From Acidobacteriota bacterium (GTDB lineage Bacteria; Acidobacteriota; Terriglobia; Terriglobales; Acidobacteriaceae): a stretch of DNA of 64,000 nucleotides. Below, piece after piece: positions 40,561-50,472 of this stretch; within the stretch, counting starts at the first letter, position 1, and every line of letters begins with the position of its first letter. The DNA lies in contig QIAP01000036.1 of assembly GCA_003225075.1 (NCBI GenBank), positions 1-64,000 of the forward strand, written 5' to 3'. The position numbers were made by a program, and so were the translations under genes. The notes below the pieces were generated by a model. It was given only the letters and a program-made list of their open reading frames with translations. It did no database searches and was not told where the DNA came from.

Positions 40561-42363
40561 ATGCGCAAATGGAATTGGATGGTCACCGCTTTTCTGCTGC
40601 TTTCACTGAGTGCAATGGCACAGCAGCCCGCGGAGACACACGTAACGGATGCAGCGGCATCACAGACGTCACAACCGTCGCAGCCTGCAGCGGGCCAGCC
40701 AGCGGCCACATCGCCGGCGCCCCAGACGCAGCCTGCCTCATCGCAAGCCGCGCCGGCTTCGCAGTCAGCATCTCCCACGACCATGGATCAAGTGGTGGAC
40801 CGCTTTATCGAGCGTGAGCACGGGCTGATGAAGATGCTGGAGAATCGCAATCCGGTGGTGGAGACCTATTTGCAGAATCTCACGCTTGATCCGCAGCTCG
40901 GTCCCGTCCCCAAGGACGATCACTATTTTCTGGGCCGCATGGATCTGGGCGAGTCGGTGGATCGCAAGGACTACCTCAGAGATCAGAGCATGGAAAAACA
41001 CCTGCTTGGCGGCTTCACCAAACTTTTCAAAATGCAGTACCAGCCCATGGGCTTTTCCTGGATGATCTTCGCCGACCGCAGTGACTTCGACCGTCAGCAC
41101 TACGATTTCAAATACATCCATCGCGAATTCCTCGGTGATGTGCGCTGCCTGGTGTTTGACGTCACTCCCAAGAAGGATGCCGGCAAAGGCCGCTTTCTCG
41201 GCCGCCTCTGGATTGAAGATCAGGATTTCAGCATCGTCCGCTTGAACGGCACCTATGCGCCACGACCGAAGAACTCCTACTTTTTCCACATGGATAGCTG
41301 GCGCTTAAACCTGATTCCGGGGTATTGGGTACCGGCTTACATCTACAGCGAAGAAGGCGACTTCAGTGCTGGCGCGAAGAATAAAATCGCCTTCAAGGCT
41401 CAGACCCGCATTTGGGGTTACGACCTGAAGAAGGACGGCAAGGGAGACGAGCTTACCCAGGTGCTGGTGGATTCGAGTGTCAAGGACACAAGCGCTGCCG
41501 CCCAGGATGCTTCGCCACTTCAGGCCGAACGTGAGTGGCAACAGCAGGCGGAAGATAACGTAGTGGAACGCCTGCAACGCGCCGGCTTGCTGGCGCCGGA
41601 GGGTGACGTAGACAAGATTCTCCAGACCGTGGTCAATAACCTGCAAATTACCAATAACATTGAATTGCCGCGGCCCGTACGCACCCGCGTGCTGCTCACC
41701 TCTCCGCTAGAGACGTTCAGCGTGGGCAACACCATCGTGGTCAGCCGTGGACTGATTGACGTGCTGCCGGATGAGGCCAGCCTGGCGATGGTGTTGGCGC
41801 ACGAACTGGCGCACATCGTCCTGGGACACAACCTGGGCAGCAAGTACGCGTTCAACGATCGCATGCTCTTCTCGGATGACACCACCTACTCGAATCTCGG
41901 CTTCAAACATATTCCGGAAGAGGAAACCGCCGCGGACAAGAAAGCAATTGAGATTTTGAAAACGTCTCCTTACGGCCAGAAACTCGACAGCGCCGGATTG
42001 TTCCTGAAGGCGCTGCAAACCCGTGTAGGGTCGCTGTCCGCTCTGCTAACCGCACATTTGGGAAACAATATTTCCGAAGGCACCACGGTTACGCGGATGT
42101 CACAGTTGATGACTTCCGCGCCCGCTTTCGACATGAACAAGTTGGATCAGATTGCCGCGCTACCTTTGGGCGGCCGGGTGAAAATGAATGCCTGGGATGA
42201 TCGCGTGGAATTGATCAAGAGTCAGCCCGTGGCCATCACGTCGGCGCGCGACAAGATGCCTTTCGAAGTCACGCCGTTCTTCCCTCGTCTTAGCCGTTTA
42301 GGTACCGGGACTAGTGGCACTAACACTACGCCAACCACGGCCAATGCCGGGGCAGCCAATTAA
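40561..42363 (+). CDS. M48-family metalloprotease
   Basis: A 600-residue exported protease. The ATG at 40561 is preferred, since GGGAG lies nine bases upstream, whereas the ATG at 40552 touches it. Signal peptide VTAFLLLSLSAMAQ, then a Ser/Gln/Ala/Pro-rich low-complexity part (about 20-80), an N-terminal domain of unknown fold, and the catalytic domain with HELAHIVLGHN (zinc ligands and catalytic Glu near residue 414) and the third ligand in PEEETAADKKA. M48 enzymes of the BepA/Loi type handle outer-membrane quality control. It follows the TonB gene by 36 bases, so it is probably co-transcribed. Confidence 0.87.
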   Translation: MRKWNWMVTAFLLLSLSAMAQQPAETHVTDAAASQTSQPSQPAAGQPAATSPAPQTQPASSQAAPASQSASPTTMDQVVDRFIEREHGLMKMLENRNPVVETYLQNLTLDPQLGPVPKDDHYFLGRMDLGESVDRKDYLRDQSMEKHLLGGFTKLFKMQYQPMGFSWMIFADRSDFDRQHYDFKYIHREFLGDVRCLVFDVTPKKDAGKGRFLGRLWIEDQDFSIVRLNGTYAPRPKNSYFFHMDSWRLNLIPGYWVPAYIYSEEGDFSAGAKNKIAFKAQTRIWGYDLKKDGKGDELTQVLVDSSVKDTSAAAQDASPLQAEREWQQQAEDNVVERLQRAGLLAPEGDVDKILQTVVNNLQITNNIELPRPVRTRVLLTSPLETFSVGNTIVVSRGLIDVLPDEASLAMVLAHELAHIVLGHNLGSKYAFNDRMLFSDDTTYSNLGFKHIPEEETAADKKAIEILKTSPYGQKLDSAGLFLKALQTRVGSLSALLTAHLGNNISEGTTVTRMSQLMTSAPAFDMNKLDQIAALPLGGRVKMNAWDDRVELIKSQPVAITSARDKMPFEVTPFFPRLSRLGTGTSGTNTTPTTANAGAAN

Positions 42364-42398
42364 TAATAGGCTGGTAAGACACGAATTGCAGTAAGCGC

Positions 42399-42434
42399 AG
42401 CCGGGACCGGAAATCATTTCCGGGATTCCCGGCT
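42399..42434. terminator. Composite hairpin between convergent genes
   Basis: Outer stem AGCCGGGA / TCCCGGCT (8 bp, perfect), 3-base bulge, inner stem CCGGAAA / TTTCCGG with TCA loop. Further on, GGGGACCC is followed by six T at 42453-42458. It probably ends transcription of the M48 gene, and perhaps of the tricorn gene in the other direction. Confidence 0.8.
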
Positions 42435-42475
42435 CGCGTATTTTGGGGACCCTTTTTTCAGTTGACCAACAATTC

Positions 42476-45400
42476 TCACTTGCTCGACGCGGGCGTGCCT
42501 CCGCTTCGGTTATCGATTCCCAATCCATCACTCACGTGATAATTGGGATAGACCGGCCGCTTGTACTCCGGCAACGGATGCTCCTTCAGCAGTTGCATGA
42601 CGACCTCGACGGCTTTTTCCAGTTGGGGATCGTGCCCCTGGCGAACTGCCGCAGGATCGAGATCCACTTCGAAGTCCGGCGGGATGCCATGGTTCTCCAC
42701 TTCCCATTCGCCACCCAGCCCGTAAATCGCATCGCGTGGCGAGGTCACGAACCCGCCGTCAATCAATTCCGGATAGCCTCCGATGCCGACCAGTCCGCCC
42801 CACGTCCTCTTTCCGATGAGCGGCCCGATCCCTGCCTTGCGGAAATACCATGGTAACGCGTCACCGCCGGAACCCGCCATTTCGTTCACGATCATCACCT
42901 TGGGACCGTAAATCGCCGCCGTAGGACTCGACCAATCATTGCCCTCGCGAGTCACGATCCGGCTCATCAACGGACGCCGCATAGAGTCAATAATGTAATC
43001 GGCAAGCTGTCCGCCTTCGTTGAAGCGTTCGTCAATGATGGCAGCGTCTTTCCCGACTTGGGCGAAGTAGTAGCGATTGAAGTTGCTGTAGCCCGCACCC
43101 GCGGTATTAGGAACGTGGACATAAGCCACACGTCCTCCAGTCATCTGATACACCTTGCGGCGGTTCCCCTCGATCCATGCAAGATGGCGTAGGGTGTCCT
43201 CGCTTTCCACCGGCACAACTGTGACTTCTCTCGCCCCTTTGTCGTCAGGGTTCGGACCAACTTTGAGCTGCACCTGTTTGCCCGCCGTCTGCTCGAAGAA
43301 GCTGTAGATGTCATCGGACGCACGCAGTTCTCGCCCATTGACTGCGAGAATGTATTCGCCCGCCTTTACATTCACGCCGGGCTGCGTCAGCGGAGCTTGC
43401 AGTCCGGGATTCCAGTTCTCACCGTCATAGACCCGGGCCACACGATAGCGTCCATTTTCGATGCTGTAATCAGCACCCAGCAGTCCGCCTTTGATCTTTT
43501 TCGATTCGGGATGGTAGCCCCCGCCCACGAACATGTGCCCCACCGTGATCTCACCCAGTGCTTCCTGAAAGAGATAGGTCAATTCGTCGCGCGAGGCGAT
43601 GCCTTCCAGATACGGTTCGTATTTCTTCGCCACTTTTGCCAGGTCGAGACCGTGGTAATGCGGGTCATAGAAGAAGTCGCGCTCGATGCGCCAGGTCTCG
43701 CGATAAATCTGTTTCCAAGTATCGCGTGGTTGAACGTAAATCTCCATGGTCTCGAGTTTCAGAGGACCTTCGCCGGGCTTGGGCTTGTCACTCTTTTCAC
43801 TCGCAGGAGGCTCCTCCGTACCCGTCACCGCCCACTGCTCCTCTTTTCGGTAGAGGAGTTTTTCGCCGTTGGCAGAGATTGTGAAATCATTTACGTCTTC
43901 GAGGAATTTATCCACCTTGCGCTTGCTCAAGTCGAACCTCTGCAGCGTCTGCTTAAGGTTCTCCTGGTCATCTTCCGTAATTACCGCGGGGCCTTCGGAC
44001 AGGAACAGAATCCCTGACTTTCCAGCTATCAGATTCACGTAGTCCTTGGCGGGAATCGGCAGAGCCAGAATGCGCTGCCCGATCCCTTCAATGTCTACCC
44101 GCACCACAACCGGTTTGTCGCTATCTTTGTTTTTGCCTTTATCGTCTTTATCTTTGTCCTTATCCTTGTCTTTGCTGTCTTTGTCCTTTTCCTTGTCTTT
44201 GTCGCCATCGGCGGTCGTATCGGCATCCGACTTGGCGTCTTTATCCTTGCTCTTGTTCTTGTCCTTTGATTTCTCTTTCTCGGCAGCCTTGATTTCTTCT
44301 TTGACTTTCTCCTCATCGCTCTCCGGCGCCAGCGGGGAAGGAAGATCCTTCGCCAGAACCACGATGTAAGCGCTTCGTGTAACTAAATGGTTATCGCTCG
44401 ACATGTCCCAGCCCGCACTCTCCGCCAACCCAAGATCAGTGCTCGCCGTGAAGTAAAGATACTTGCCATTCTTGTCAAACACCGGATAGAGCGCGTCGCT
44501 CATACCATCGGTGACTTGATAGGTCTTGCCCTGTTCCACGGAATAGACATAGATGGCGTGCAAGTGACTGGGAAGCTGCTTGGCATACGCGACCCACTTG
44601 CTGTCAGGCGCCCAGTTTTGGTTGAATTGTGGCCCTTCGTAGTAATCGGTATCCACGAGCTTCGACGCGCCAGTGGCCACGTCCACGTACCACAAGTTCA
44701 GCCGCTTATCGCTGTACGCGATCTTCTTGCTGTCGGGCGACCACACCGGCGCATAGTAGAACGATGGCGACTGACCCAACTTAATATGCCGCACTTGGCC
44801 GAGGCCGTTCTGCTGGCGCAGTTGAAGCTCGTATTCGCCCGGCTCATCTGAAAAATACGCGATCCACTTGCCGTCGGGCGACCACGCCGGATCGCGATCG
44901 GCTACCGCGGGCGAGTGGGTTACATTGCGGATGTCGCCTTTGTCGGTCGGCACGGTGAAGATTTCTCCCCAGGCTTCCATCAGTGCCCGGGTGCCGGTAG
45001 GCGAAAGGTTGAAAGCGTGAATACGCTTCGGCTCTACCTTCACAAAACCTGGTCGCACCTGGGCAAAATCTCCCGCCACCCGGATGTTGACCGTCTTGCT
45101 CTGGTGGGTGTTGAGGTCGTAGAGATGAAGCGAACCGAACTGTTCGATGATGATGGCGTCCGGCCCCGCCGACGCGGACTTGAAATCAAAGCCCTCGCTC
45201 TTGAGCGCTTCTGACACCTTCCTGGTCGCGGTGTCGTAGGCGAACAGGCTGACCAGGCCATTGCGATCAGACAGGAAGTAGATAGTGTTTCCCACCCAGA
45301 GCGGATTGAAATCGGTGGAATTTTCGCGCGGGATCTTCACCACGCTGGAATCTTTCAGATCAGCAATCCAAATCGGAGTGGTCTGTCCGCCGCGATACCG

Positions 45401-45949
45401 CTTCCACGCCGCCTGCCACTGCGGATGTGGAACGTAGGCCAGGTGCGTGCCATCCGGCGAGTACGCTGCTTCTTCTCCAATGGGCAGAGGAAGTTCGCTG
45501 GGAAATCCGCCCGCCGCCGGCACCGTAAATAATTTGTCTGCAAAATGGTAGTAACTGGCGCGTGTGGAGCGGAACACGATGTTCTTGCCATTCGGCGTCC
45601 AGGCGACAACTTCGTCGGTTCCAGGGTGGTACGTCAATCGCTTCGGCTCACCTCCGGCCGCCGTGACGACATACACATCTTTATTGCCATCGTAATCGCC
45701 GGTGAATGCGACCATCGTGCCGTCAGGCGAAAATAGCGGATCGGTTTCATTACCGGTTCCCGCTGTCAGACGACGGGCATCGCCGCCGTCGCGGGCTACA
45801 ATCCACAAATCGCCCGCATAGTTGAAGACGATCTGAGTCTTACTGACGGTTGGCTTGCGCAGCAGAAGTGGAGGATTGCTCTCCGCTACGCAAAATGCCG
45901 TGAGCAGAGACAGCATGAACAGACAAAGAAAGATGATGACCTTTCGCAT
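42476..45949 (-). CDS. Tricorn-like S41 protease with beta-propellers and PDZ domain
   Basis: A 1157-residue exported protease. Signal peptide IIFLCLFMLSLLTAFC; then TolB/WD40-like propeller blades (TVSKTQIVFNYAGDLWIVA, DARRLTAGTGNETDPLFSPD and similar) over about 500 residues. A Lys/Asp/Glu-only tract (about residues 555-610) links to the next domain. A PDZ domain lies near 870-930 (GVNVKAGEYILAVNGRELRA). The S41 core is YVHVPNTAGAGYSNFNRYYF, DERFNEGGQLADYI, and MAGSGGDALPWYFRKAGIG with catalytic Ser1027. It degrades peptides to small pieces. It is monocistronic. It is the largest gene in the window. Confidence 0.9.
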   Translation of the reverse strand: MRKVIIFLCLFMLSLLTAFCVAESNPPLLLRKPTVSKTQIVFNYAGDLWIVARDGGDARRLTAGTGNETDPLFSPDGTMVAFTGDYDGNKDVYVVTAAGGEPKRLTYHPGTDEVVAWTPNGKNIVFRSTRASYYHFADKLFTVPAAGGFPSELPLPIGEEAAYSPDGTHLAYVPHPQWQAAWKRYRGGQTTPIWIADLKDSSVVKIPRENSTDFNPLWVGNTIYFLSDRNGLVSLFAYDTATRKVSEALKSEGFDFKSASAGPDAIIIEQFGSLHLYDLNTHQSKTVNIRVAGDFAQVRPGFVKVEPKRIHAFNLSPTGTRALMEAWGEIFTVPTDKGDIRNVTHSPAVADRDPAWSPDGKWIAYFSDEPGEYELQLRQQNGLGQVRHIKLGQSPSFYYAPVWSPDSKKIAYSDKRLNLWYVDVATGASKLVDTDYYEGPQFNQNWAPDSKWVAYAKQLPSHLHAIYVYSVEQGKTYQVTDGMSDALYPVFDKNGKYLYFTASTDLGLAESAGWDMSSDNHLVTRSAYIVVLAKDLPSPLAPESDEEKVKEEIKAAEKEKSKDKNKSKDKDAKSDADTTADGDKDKEKDKDSKDKDKDKDKDDKGKNKDSDKPVVVRVDIEGIGQRILALPIPAKDYVNLIAGKSGILFLSEGPAVITEDDQENLKQTLQRFDLSKRKVDKFLEDVNDFTISANGEKLLYRKEEQWAVTGTEEPPASEKSDKPKPGEGPLKLETMEIYVQPRDTWKQIYRETWRIERDFFYDPHYHGLDLAKVAKKYEPYLEGIASRDELTYLFQEALGEITVGHMFVGGGYHPESKKIKGGLLGADYSIENGRYRVARVYDGENWNPGLQAPLTQPGVNVKAGEYILAVNGRELRASDDIYSFFEQTAGKQVQLKVGPNPDDKGAREVTVVPVESEDTLRHLAWIEGNRRKVYQMTGGRVAYVHVPNTAGAGYSNFNRYYFAQVGKDAAIIDERFNEGGQLADYIIDSMRRPLMSRIVTREGNDWSSPTAAIYGPKVMIVNEMAGSGGDALPWYFRKAGIGPLIGKRTWGGLVGIGGYPELIDGGFVTSPRDAIYGLGGEWEVENHGIPPDFEVDLDPAAVRQGHDPQLEKAVEVVMQLLKEHPLPEYKRPVYPNYHVSDGLGIDNRSGGTPASSK

Positions 45950-46094
45950 AAGTGGAACTCCTGTTAGAGGTGAGCGGGAATCTTAGTGTGCCAGACACAT
46001 TCGGGTCAATAACGATAATCAGTCAAATGACACAAGACGCTCGCAAAGCGCGGAGACAATTGCTGCTCATACAAATGTTCATCGTTGGGCGATC

Positions 46095-47342
46095 TTATTT
46101 TTCCGATCGTCCTTTTCCAGGCAGCCCTGCTGGATTCTCATGAGTGCGCTCGCGGAAGCCGCCTTTCATCCCTGCCGCCAGGCTGATGCTGGATTCCCCA
46201 AATTTATCGCGCAGGCGATCTGCCGTGGTCAGTGCCTTGTTCCAGCGCTCATGAAGTGTAGAGTCCAGAAGCTCGATCTGCCCAGAGTGCCCCTTAAAGC
46301 CTGATACATGCACTCCCAACAGGCGCACCTTGGCGGCCTTATGCCAGTTATTACGAAATAGCGTGCGCACCTGCTCGAAGATTTCGATATCGAGTTGCGT
46401 AGGCTCGGCCAGCGAATGGGCGCGCGTGATAGTAGTGAAGTCCTGGTAGCGCAGTTTCAATTGGATGGTGCGGGCATGCAACCCGTTCTCCCGCAAACGG
46501 CGTCCGACCATTTCTGAAAGCCGCATCAGGGTGGATTCCAGTTGCTCACTGTCGGCGGTGTCGTCGTTGTAAGTGTGTTCGTGGCTGATGGATTTCGGGT
46601 CGGTGTCGGCGCCGACCTCCGAATCGAACCAGCCACCCGCGTCTTCACCTCGCGCCTTCCCCGCCAGAGCCATTCCCCACTTACCGAAACGGTCCTCCAG
46701 CACGTTCTCTTGCAGGGCAGCCAGGTCCCCGACTCTGTAAACGCCAAGCTGATGCAAATCTTGCTCCATGACCTTGCCCACACCAGGGATGTCGCGGACG
46801 TCGAGCGGCGCCAGAAATTTGGCCTCCTGGCCCGGCATAATCCACAGAACCCCATTTGGTTTGGCCCGCGCGGAGGAAACTTTGGCGATTAATCGCGAAG
46901 TGCCGATGCCAATCGAGCAGTTAAGTTGCGTCGCGAGTTTCATTTTGTCGTGCAGCCGTTGTGCGGCGCGCAAGGGAGGCCCGTGCAGACGTTCGGTGCC
47001 TGTCATATCCAGATAGGCTTCATCAATCGACGCCATCTCCACCTGCGGGGAAAAACTGTTCAGCACCTCGTAGACTTTCTCGGAGCATTGGCGATAACGT
47101 TCCGGATGACCGTCCACAAAAATCGCGTGCGGACAATGCTTGGCTGCGGTACGCAGCGGCATGGCAGAATGCACGCCAAATTTGCGCGCCTCGTAAGATG
47201 CCGCTGAAACTACTCCACGCTCATCGCGTTGCCCGCCGACGACTACCGCTTTGCCCTTCAGGGAAGGATCGAACAGTTCTTCCACCGACACGAAGAAGGC
47301 ATCCATGTCGACGTGGAAGATGGTTTTGATGAACTCTGACAT
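46095..47342 (-). CDS. dinB: DNA polymerase IV (Y-family)
   Basis: A 415-residue translesion polymerase. Metal-binding palm motifs: FHVDMDAFFVSVEELFDPSL (Asp in VDMDAF) and MASIDEAYLDMTG (SIDE). The Y-family thumb is at IGIGTSRLIAKVSSARAKPN and the helix-hairpin-helix in LDVRDIPGVGKVMEQDLHQL. The C-terminal little-finger domain includes GLHARTIQLKLRYQDFTTIT. Normal length is about 350; the extra 60 residues sit mainly in the C terminus (GSGR-like basic tail). It is involved in stress mutagenesis. No LexA box was recognised near its start. It is monocistronic. Confidence 0.95.
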   Translation of the reverse strand: MSEFIKTIFHVDMDAFFVSVEELFDPSLKGKAVVVGGQRDERGVVSAASYEARKFGVHSAMPLRTAAKHCPHAIFVDGHPERYRQCSEKVYEVLNSFSPQVEMASIDEAYLDMTGTERLHGPPLRAAQRLHDKMKLATQLNCSIGIGTSRLIAKVSSARAKPNGVLWIMPGQEAKFLAPLDVRDIPGVGKVMEQDLHQLGVYRVGDLAALQENVLEDRFGKWGMALAGKARGEDAGGWFDSEVGADTDPKSISHEHTYNDDTADSEQLESTLMRLSEMVGRRLRENGLHARTIQLKLRYQDFTTITRAHSLAEPTQLDIEIFEQVRTLFRNNWHKAAKVRLLGVHVSGFKGHSGQIELLDSTLHERWNKALTTADRLRDKFGESSISLAAGMKGGFRERTHENPAGLPGKGRSEK

Positions 47343-47695
47343 ACTCAGAGAAGGAACGACTCCAGCGAAATTTTATCAGTGCGGCAGCCGGCGATACAGG
47401 ATGTTCATTAGCCCGAGACGGAGAAGGGAGGTTTGCGACGGACTCGCGCGCTCACCACGCCTCGTAGCAGTGGGCTATTGCGATTGTGGCGCCGATGAAG
47501 CTGGAAGGCGGCTCGGGTGGGCCGGTGAGAATCATGGCGCTGTTGAAATAGCAGACAGTTTGTGGCTGGATTCCGCTAGTCTTGATTGATGAAACAATAC
47601 TGCAGCACTTCCCTGAAAATTATCGGGAGGTTTTTCGCAGCTTTTCCTCCACGCTTTCATCTGATCGTTATATTTGATTTCGGCGGAGACAAAAT
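47343..47695. other. Intergenic region, no gene seen
   Basis: 353 bases between the divergent dinB and YfiT-like genes. The frames inside are short or overlap dinB. Promoters for both must lie here, but I could pick out no convincing -35/-10 pair or operator. Confidence 0.45.
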
Positions 47696-48220
47696 ATGAG
47701 TGACTTGCGCTATCCCATCGGGAAGTTCACTTTCAACGGTTCCCCTACTGAACAAGCCAGGAACAAGTTCATAGATGACATCGAGCAGGCGCCTTCGCGA
47801 TTGCGCGCCGCGGTGCAAGGGCTGTCGCAGGAGCAGCTTGATACTCCCTATCGTCCCGGAGGATGGACGGTGCGGCAGGTTGTGCATCACGTACCTGACA
47901 GTCATCTCAACGCGTATGTGCGCTTTAAGCTCGCTTTAACCGAAGATGAGCCGACCATCAAACCGTATCACGAGGATCGCTGGGCAGAATTGCAGGAATC
48001 GCGAACCGCCCCCATTGAAATTTCGCTGGCGTTGCTGGAATCTCTTCACCAACGATGGGTGCTGGTGCTGCGTGCCATTAAGCCGGAAGACTGGAAGCGC
48101 GCGTTCCGGCATCCTGAGTTAGGTGTCGTCAGTTTGGAGAAAAACGTCGCGCTCTACTCCTGGCACGGACGGCACCACGTGGCGCACATTACCTCGCTTC
48201 GCGAAAGAATGGGTTCGTAG
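47696..48220 (+). CDS. YfiT/BstA-like metal-dependent thiol transferase
   Basis: A 174-residue four-helix DinB-superfamily protein of the YfiT branch. The family opening RYPIGKFTFNGSPTEQARNK is seen, followed by the first ligand region GWTVRQVVHHVPDSHLNAYV and the last-helix ligands NVALYSWHGRHHVAHITSLR (two His spaced by three). In Bacillus, YfiT-type proteins move bacillithiol onto substrates; acidobacterial thiol use is unclear, so substrate is inferred only. An AT-rich stretch precedes the ATG, with a weak GGCGGAG ribosome site. It is monocistronic. Confidence 0.85.
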   Translation: MSDLRYPIGKFTFNGSPTEQARNKFIDDIEQAPSRLRAAVQGLSQEQLDTPYRPGGWTVRQVVHHVPDSHLNAYVRFKLALTEDEPTIKPYHEDRWAELQESRTAPIEISLALLESLHQRWVLVLRAIKPEDWKRAFRHPELGVVSLEKNVALYSWHGRHHVAHITSLRERMGS

Positions 48221-48228
48221 GGACCAGC

Positions 48229-48849
48229 TCATCCCGCGAGGTGCAGCTTCCAGAACAGGTAGCTGATGGATTCGCGCAAAACGCCTAAGGTCCGTTGCCA
48301 GCGCGTGTGCGGCAGTGAACCGGGACGCGGCGCCACATAAACCTGGATCCCCTCATGCTCGAGCAGCGCCTTAACGCGGAAAACATGGTACCCGTCGCTT
48401 ACAGCAACACAACTGTGCATTCCATTGGCGCGCATGATTACCATCACTCGTTTTGCCGATTGTGCCGTGTCTGAGCCCTGGGTTTCCGCGATCAGATTAT
48501 GTTCGGGCACTCCGCGATGCATCAGATAATCATGTCCAACCCCACCTTCGCTATAGTCGGGGTCAGAACCCGAACCGCCGGTGGTGATGATGACGGGCGC
48601 TACTCCGCGTCGGAAAAGATCGTAGGCGTGATCCAGGCGGGCGCGAAACACGGGGGAGGGACGACCAGCGTACTCGGCGGCCCCAAAAACCACGATCACG
48701 TCAGCCGATTTGAGACCTTCCCCAGATGACTCGCGAACAATGCGAATGGCAGTTGCGGCTATGAAGGTGATAAGCAGCAAAGCAACCAGCCCCGCCACCC
48801 GCAAAATCCAGTGGCGCCTTGCATCGCCGTTCGCTGTTGACTGATTCAT
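48229..48849 (-). CDS. YdcF/ElyC-family envelope protein
   Basis: A 206-residue membrane-anchored protein. One helix near 15-33 (ILRVAGLVALLLITFIAATA), then the DUF218 Rossmann-like domain: ADVIVVFGAAEYAGRPSPVF, RLDHAYDLFRRGVAPVIITT, GGVGHDYLMHRGVPEHNLIA (with an His in the place of the family's conserved Glu-containing loop), and CVAVSDGYHVFRVKALLEHE. YdcF/ElyC proteins affect lipid-linked murein intermediates. It overlaps the tsaC-like gene by 4 bases, hence translational coupling. The role in the cell is not known for this branch. Confidence 0.85.
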   Translation of the reverse strand: MNQSTANGDARRHWILRVAGLVALLLITFIAATAIRIVRESSGEGLKSADVIVVFGAAEYAGRPSPVFRARLDHAYDLFRRGVAPVIITTGGSGSDPDYSEGGVGHDYLMHRGVPEHNLIAETQGSDTAQSAKRVMVIMRANGMHSCVAVSDGYHVFRVKALLEHEGIQVYVAPRPGSLPHTRWQRTLGVLRESISYLFWKLHLAG

Positions 48850-49493
48850 CCCTGCGCGAAAAACTCAGAGATCTCCTGGCTGGGGATGGCGCCTTCCCGC
48901 ATGACGCGCCATCGGGCGTCGTCATCGGTCAGGTCCACGATGGTAGAAGCCACTTCGCGGGGCGAGGTGCCGCCATCGACAATGATCGCGATGCGATCTT
49001 TTAGCTGATCACGAACTTGCTGGGCAGTCGTGCACTCCGAGGCTCCGCTTAGGTTGGCAGAAGTAGCCGTGATAGGAATGCCTGCGGCCTTCACCACCGC
49101 GAGTGGGATCTTGGCGTTTGGCACTCGCAGGGCAACGTTCCCGGTATTAGCAGTGACCTTCAAGGGAAGGCGTGACGCCGCGCGAACGATAATGGTAAGC
49201 GGGCCCGGCCAGAAGCGGCGCGCCAGATTATAGAATTCCTCGGGCAGCGGACGAGCCAGTTGTTCGGCTTGATCAACACTTTCGATAAGCAACGATAAAG
49301 GCTTGTGGCGGGACCGCGATTTAATCTCGTAAACCCGCTCGACCGCGCGCAGGTTAAAGGGATCAGCCGCCAGCCCATAGAAAGTGTCCGTCGGCATACC
49401 CAGCACCTGGCCGGCCCGGATCTGTTCGGCGCTGTACTTTACCAATGAAGTTTCCGGGTTATCACAATTGATTTTGACGATTTCCGAGCGCAC
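48846..49493 (-). CDS. tsaC: Threonylcarbamoyl-AMP synthase (YrdC/Sua5 family)
   Basis: A 215-residue enzyme that makes threonylcarbamoyl-AMP from threonine, bicarbonate and ATP for tRNA t6A37 modification. Motifs are AGQVLGMPTDTFYGLAADPF, YEIKSRSRHKPLSLLIESVD, FWPGPLTIIVRAASRLP, VALRVPNAKI and ITATSANLSGASECTTAQQV. It has the short, single-domain form without the Sua5 C-terminal domain. It is translated together with the YdcF-like gene (4-base overlap). The partners TsaB, TsaD and TsaE are not in this window. Confidence 0.94.
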   Translation of the reverse strand: MRSEIVKINCDNPETSLVKYSAEQIRAGQVLGMPTDTFYGLAADPFNLRAVERVYEIKSRSRHKPLSLLIESVDQAEQLARPLPEEFYNLARRFWPGPLTIIVRAASRLPLKVTANTGNVALRVPNAKIPLAVVKAAGIPITATSANLSGASECTTAQQVRDQLKDRIAIIVDGGTSPREVASTIVDLTDDDARWRVMREGAIPSQEISEFFAQG

Positions 49494-49602
49494 CGCGCTT
49501 CCTTCCCGGTTGATTGCAGAATGTCTCTGGAACGGCGAACCCTAACATAACACGCCGAAGGCTGCAAGCTGAGGCAAACCAGCGTAGTATGCTGGTTCGC
49601 AG

Positions 49603-50472
49603 GTGACGGAAACCACCAAAAAAAAGATTTCCCAGGTCGGGGGCGCGCTGCAGGCGCGCTTGCGGCGAGTGGAGGGCCGCCACAATTCGCTGGTGAAAGA
49701 ACTTCGGCGCGCCTTTCATATCGGCGACCTGACTGAAGACGGGTATTGTGCCATCGAGGGGCTTCGGATCGTCGAAGAGGCCATCCGCAGCGGGCTTCGT
49801 TTCCGGGCGGTGTTTTTTAGCGAATCAGCCATGGCGAGGGCCGAACGATTGTTGCCACAGATCGCCGCCCACGTAGAAACGCTGGTGTTGCCGCACAAAT
49901 CGTTCTCGGAAGTTGTTCCCAGCGAAACGCCGCAGGGTGTAGCCGCGCTGGTAAAGTGCAAGGAATTCACACGGCAAGCTGTACTGGAAAGAGTCCAGGC
50001 CGGCCCCTTGCTGGCCGTCGCCGGAATACAAGACCCGGGCAATATGGGAACAATCCTACGCTCGGCGGAAGCGTTCGGAGCCGGCGGCGTGCTTTTGGGA
50101 GAGGGAACAGTGAGCCCGTTCAACTCCAAGGTAGTGCGGGCATCCGCAGGATCGGTGTTCAGGCTGCCGCTGGTACGAGTAAAACTGGCGGAGGTGATGC
50201 CTCAACTGCGCCAACTTGGAATTCGAATGGTTGCGACCTCGTCGCACAAAGGCACGCCGTTGGATGAGACTGAGTTCAGTGGTCCTATGGCGGTATTCGT
50301 GGGAAACGAGGGTGCGGGCCTGCCGCGCGATTTAATGGCAGAGATGGACGAAGTCGTTGGCATCCCGCATGCGCCGCAGGTGGAGTCGCTGAACGCAGGT
50401 GTGGCGGCGAGCATCGTACTGTATGAGGTGGCGAGGAAATCAAGGATTGCCACGGAGGCACGGAGTCACTGA
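49603..50472 (+). CDS. TrmH/SpoU-family RNA 2'-O-methyltransferase
   Basis: A 289-residue SPOUT methylase starting with GTG. An N-terminal substrate-binding domain (about 25-105; IRSGLRFRAVFFSESAMARA) precedes the knotted catalytic domain: motif 1 IQDPGNMGTILRSAEAFGAG with its Asn and Arg, motif 2 MAVFVGNEGAGLPRDLMAEM, motif 3 VESLNAGVAASIVLYEVARK. It methylates a ribose in tRNA or 23S rRNA; the target cannot be told from the sequence. It lies divergent from tsaC and 74 bases before rarA on the same strand. Confidence 0.92.
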   Translation: MTETTKKKISQVGGALQARLRRVEGRHNSLVKELRRAFHIGDLTEDGYCAIEGLRIVEEAIRSGLRFRAVFFSESAMARAERLLPQIAAHVETLVLPHKSFSEVVPSETPQGVAALVKCKEFTRQAVLERVQAGPLLAVAGIQDPGNMGTILRSAEAFGAGGVLLGEGTVSPFNSKVVRASAGSVFRLPLVRVKLAEVMPQLRQLGIRMVATSSHKGTPLDETEFSGPMAVFVGNEGAGLPRDLMAEMDEVVGIPHAPQVESLNAGVAASIVLYEVARKSRIATEARSH

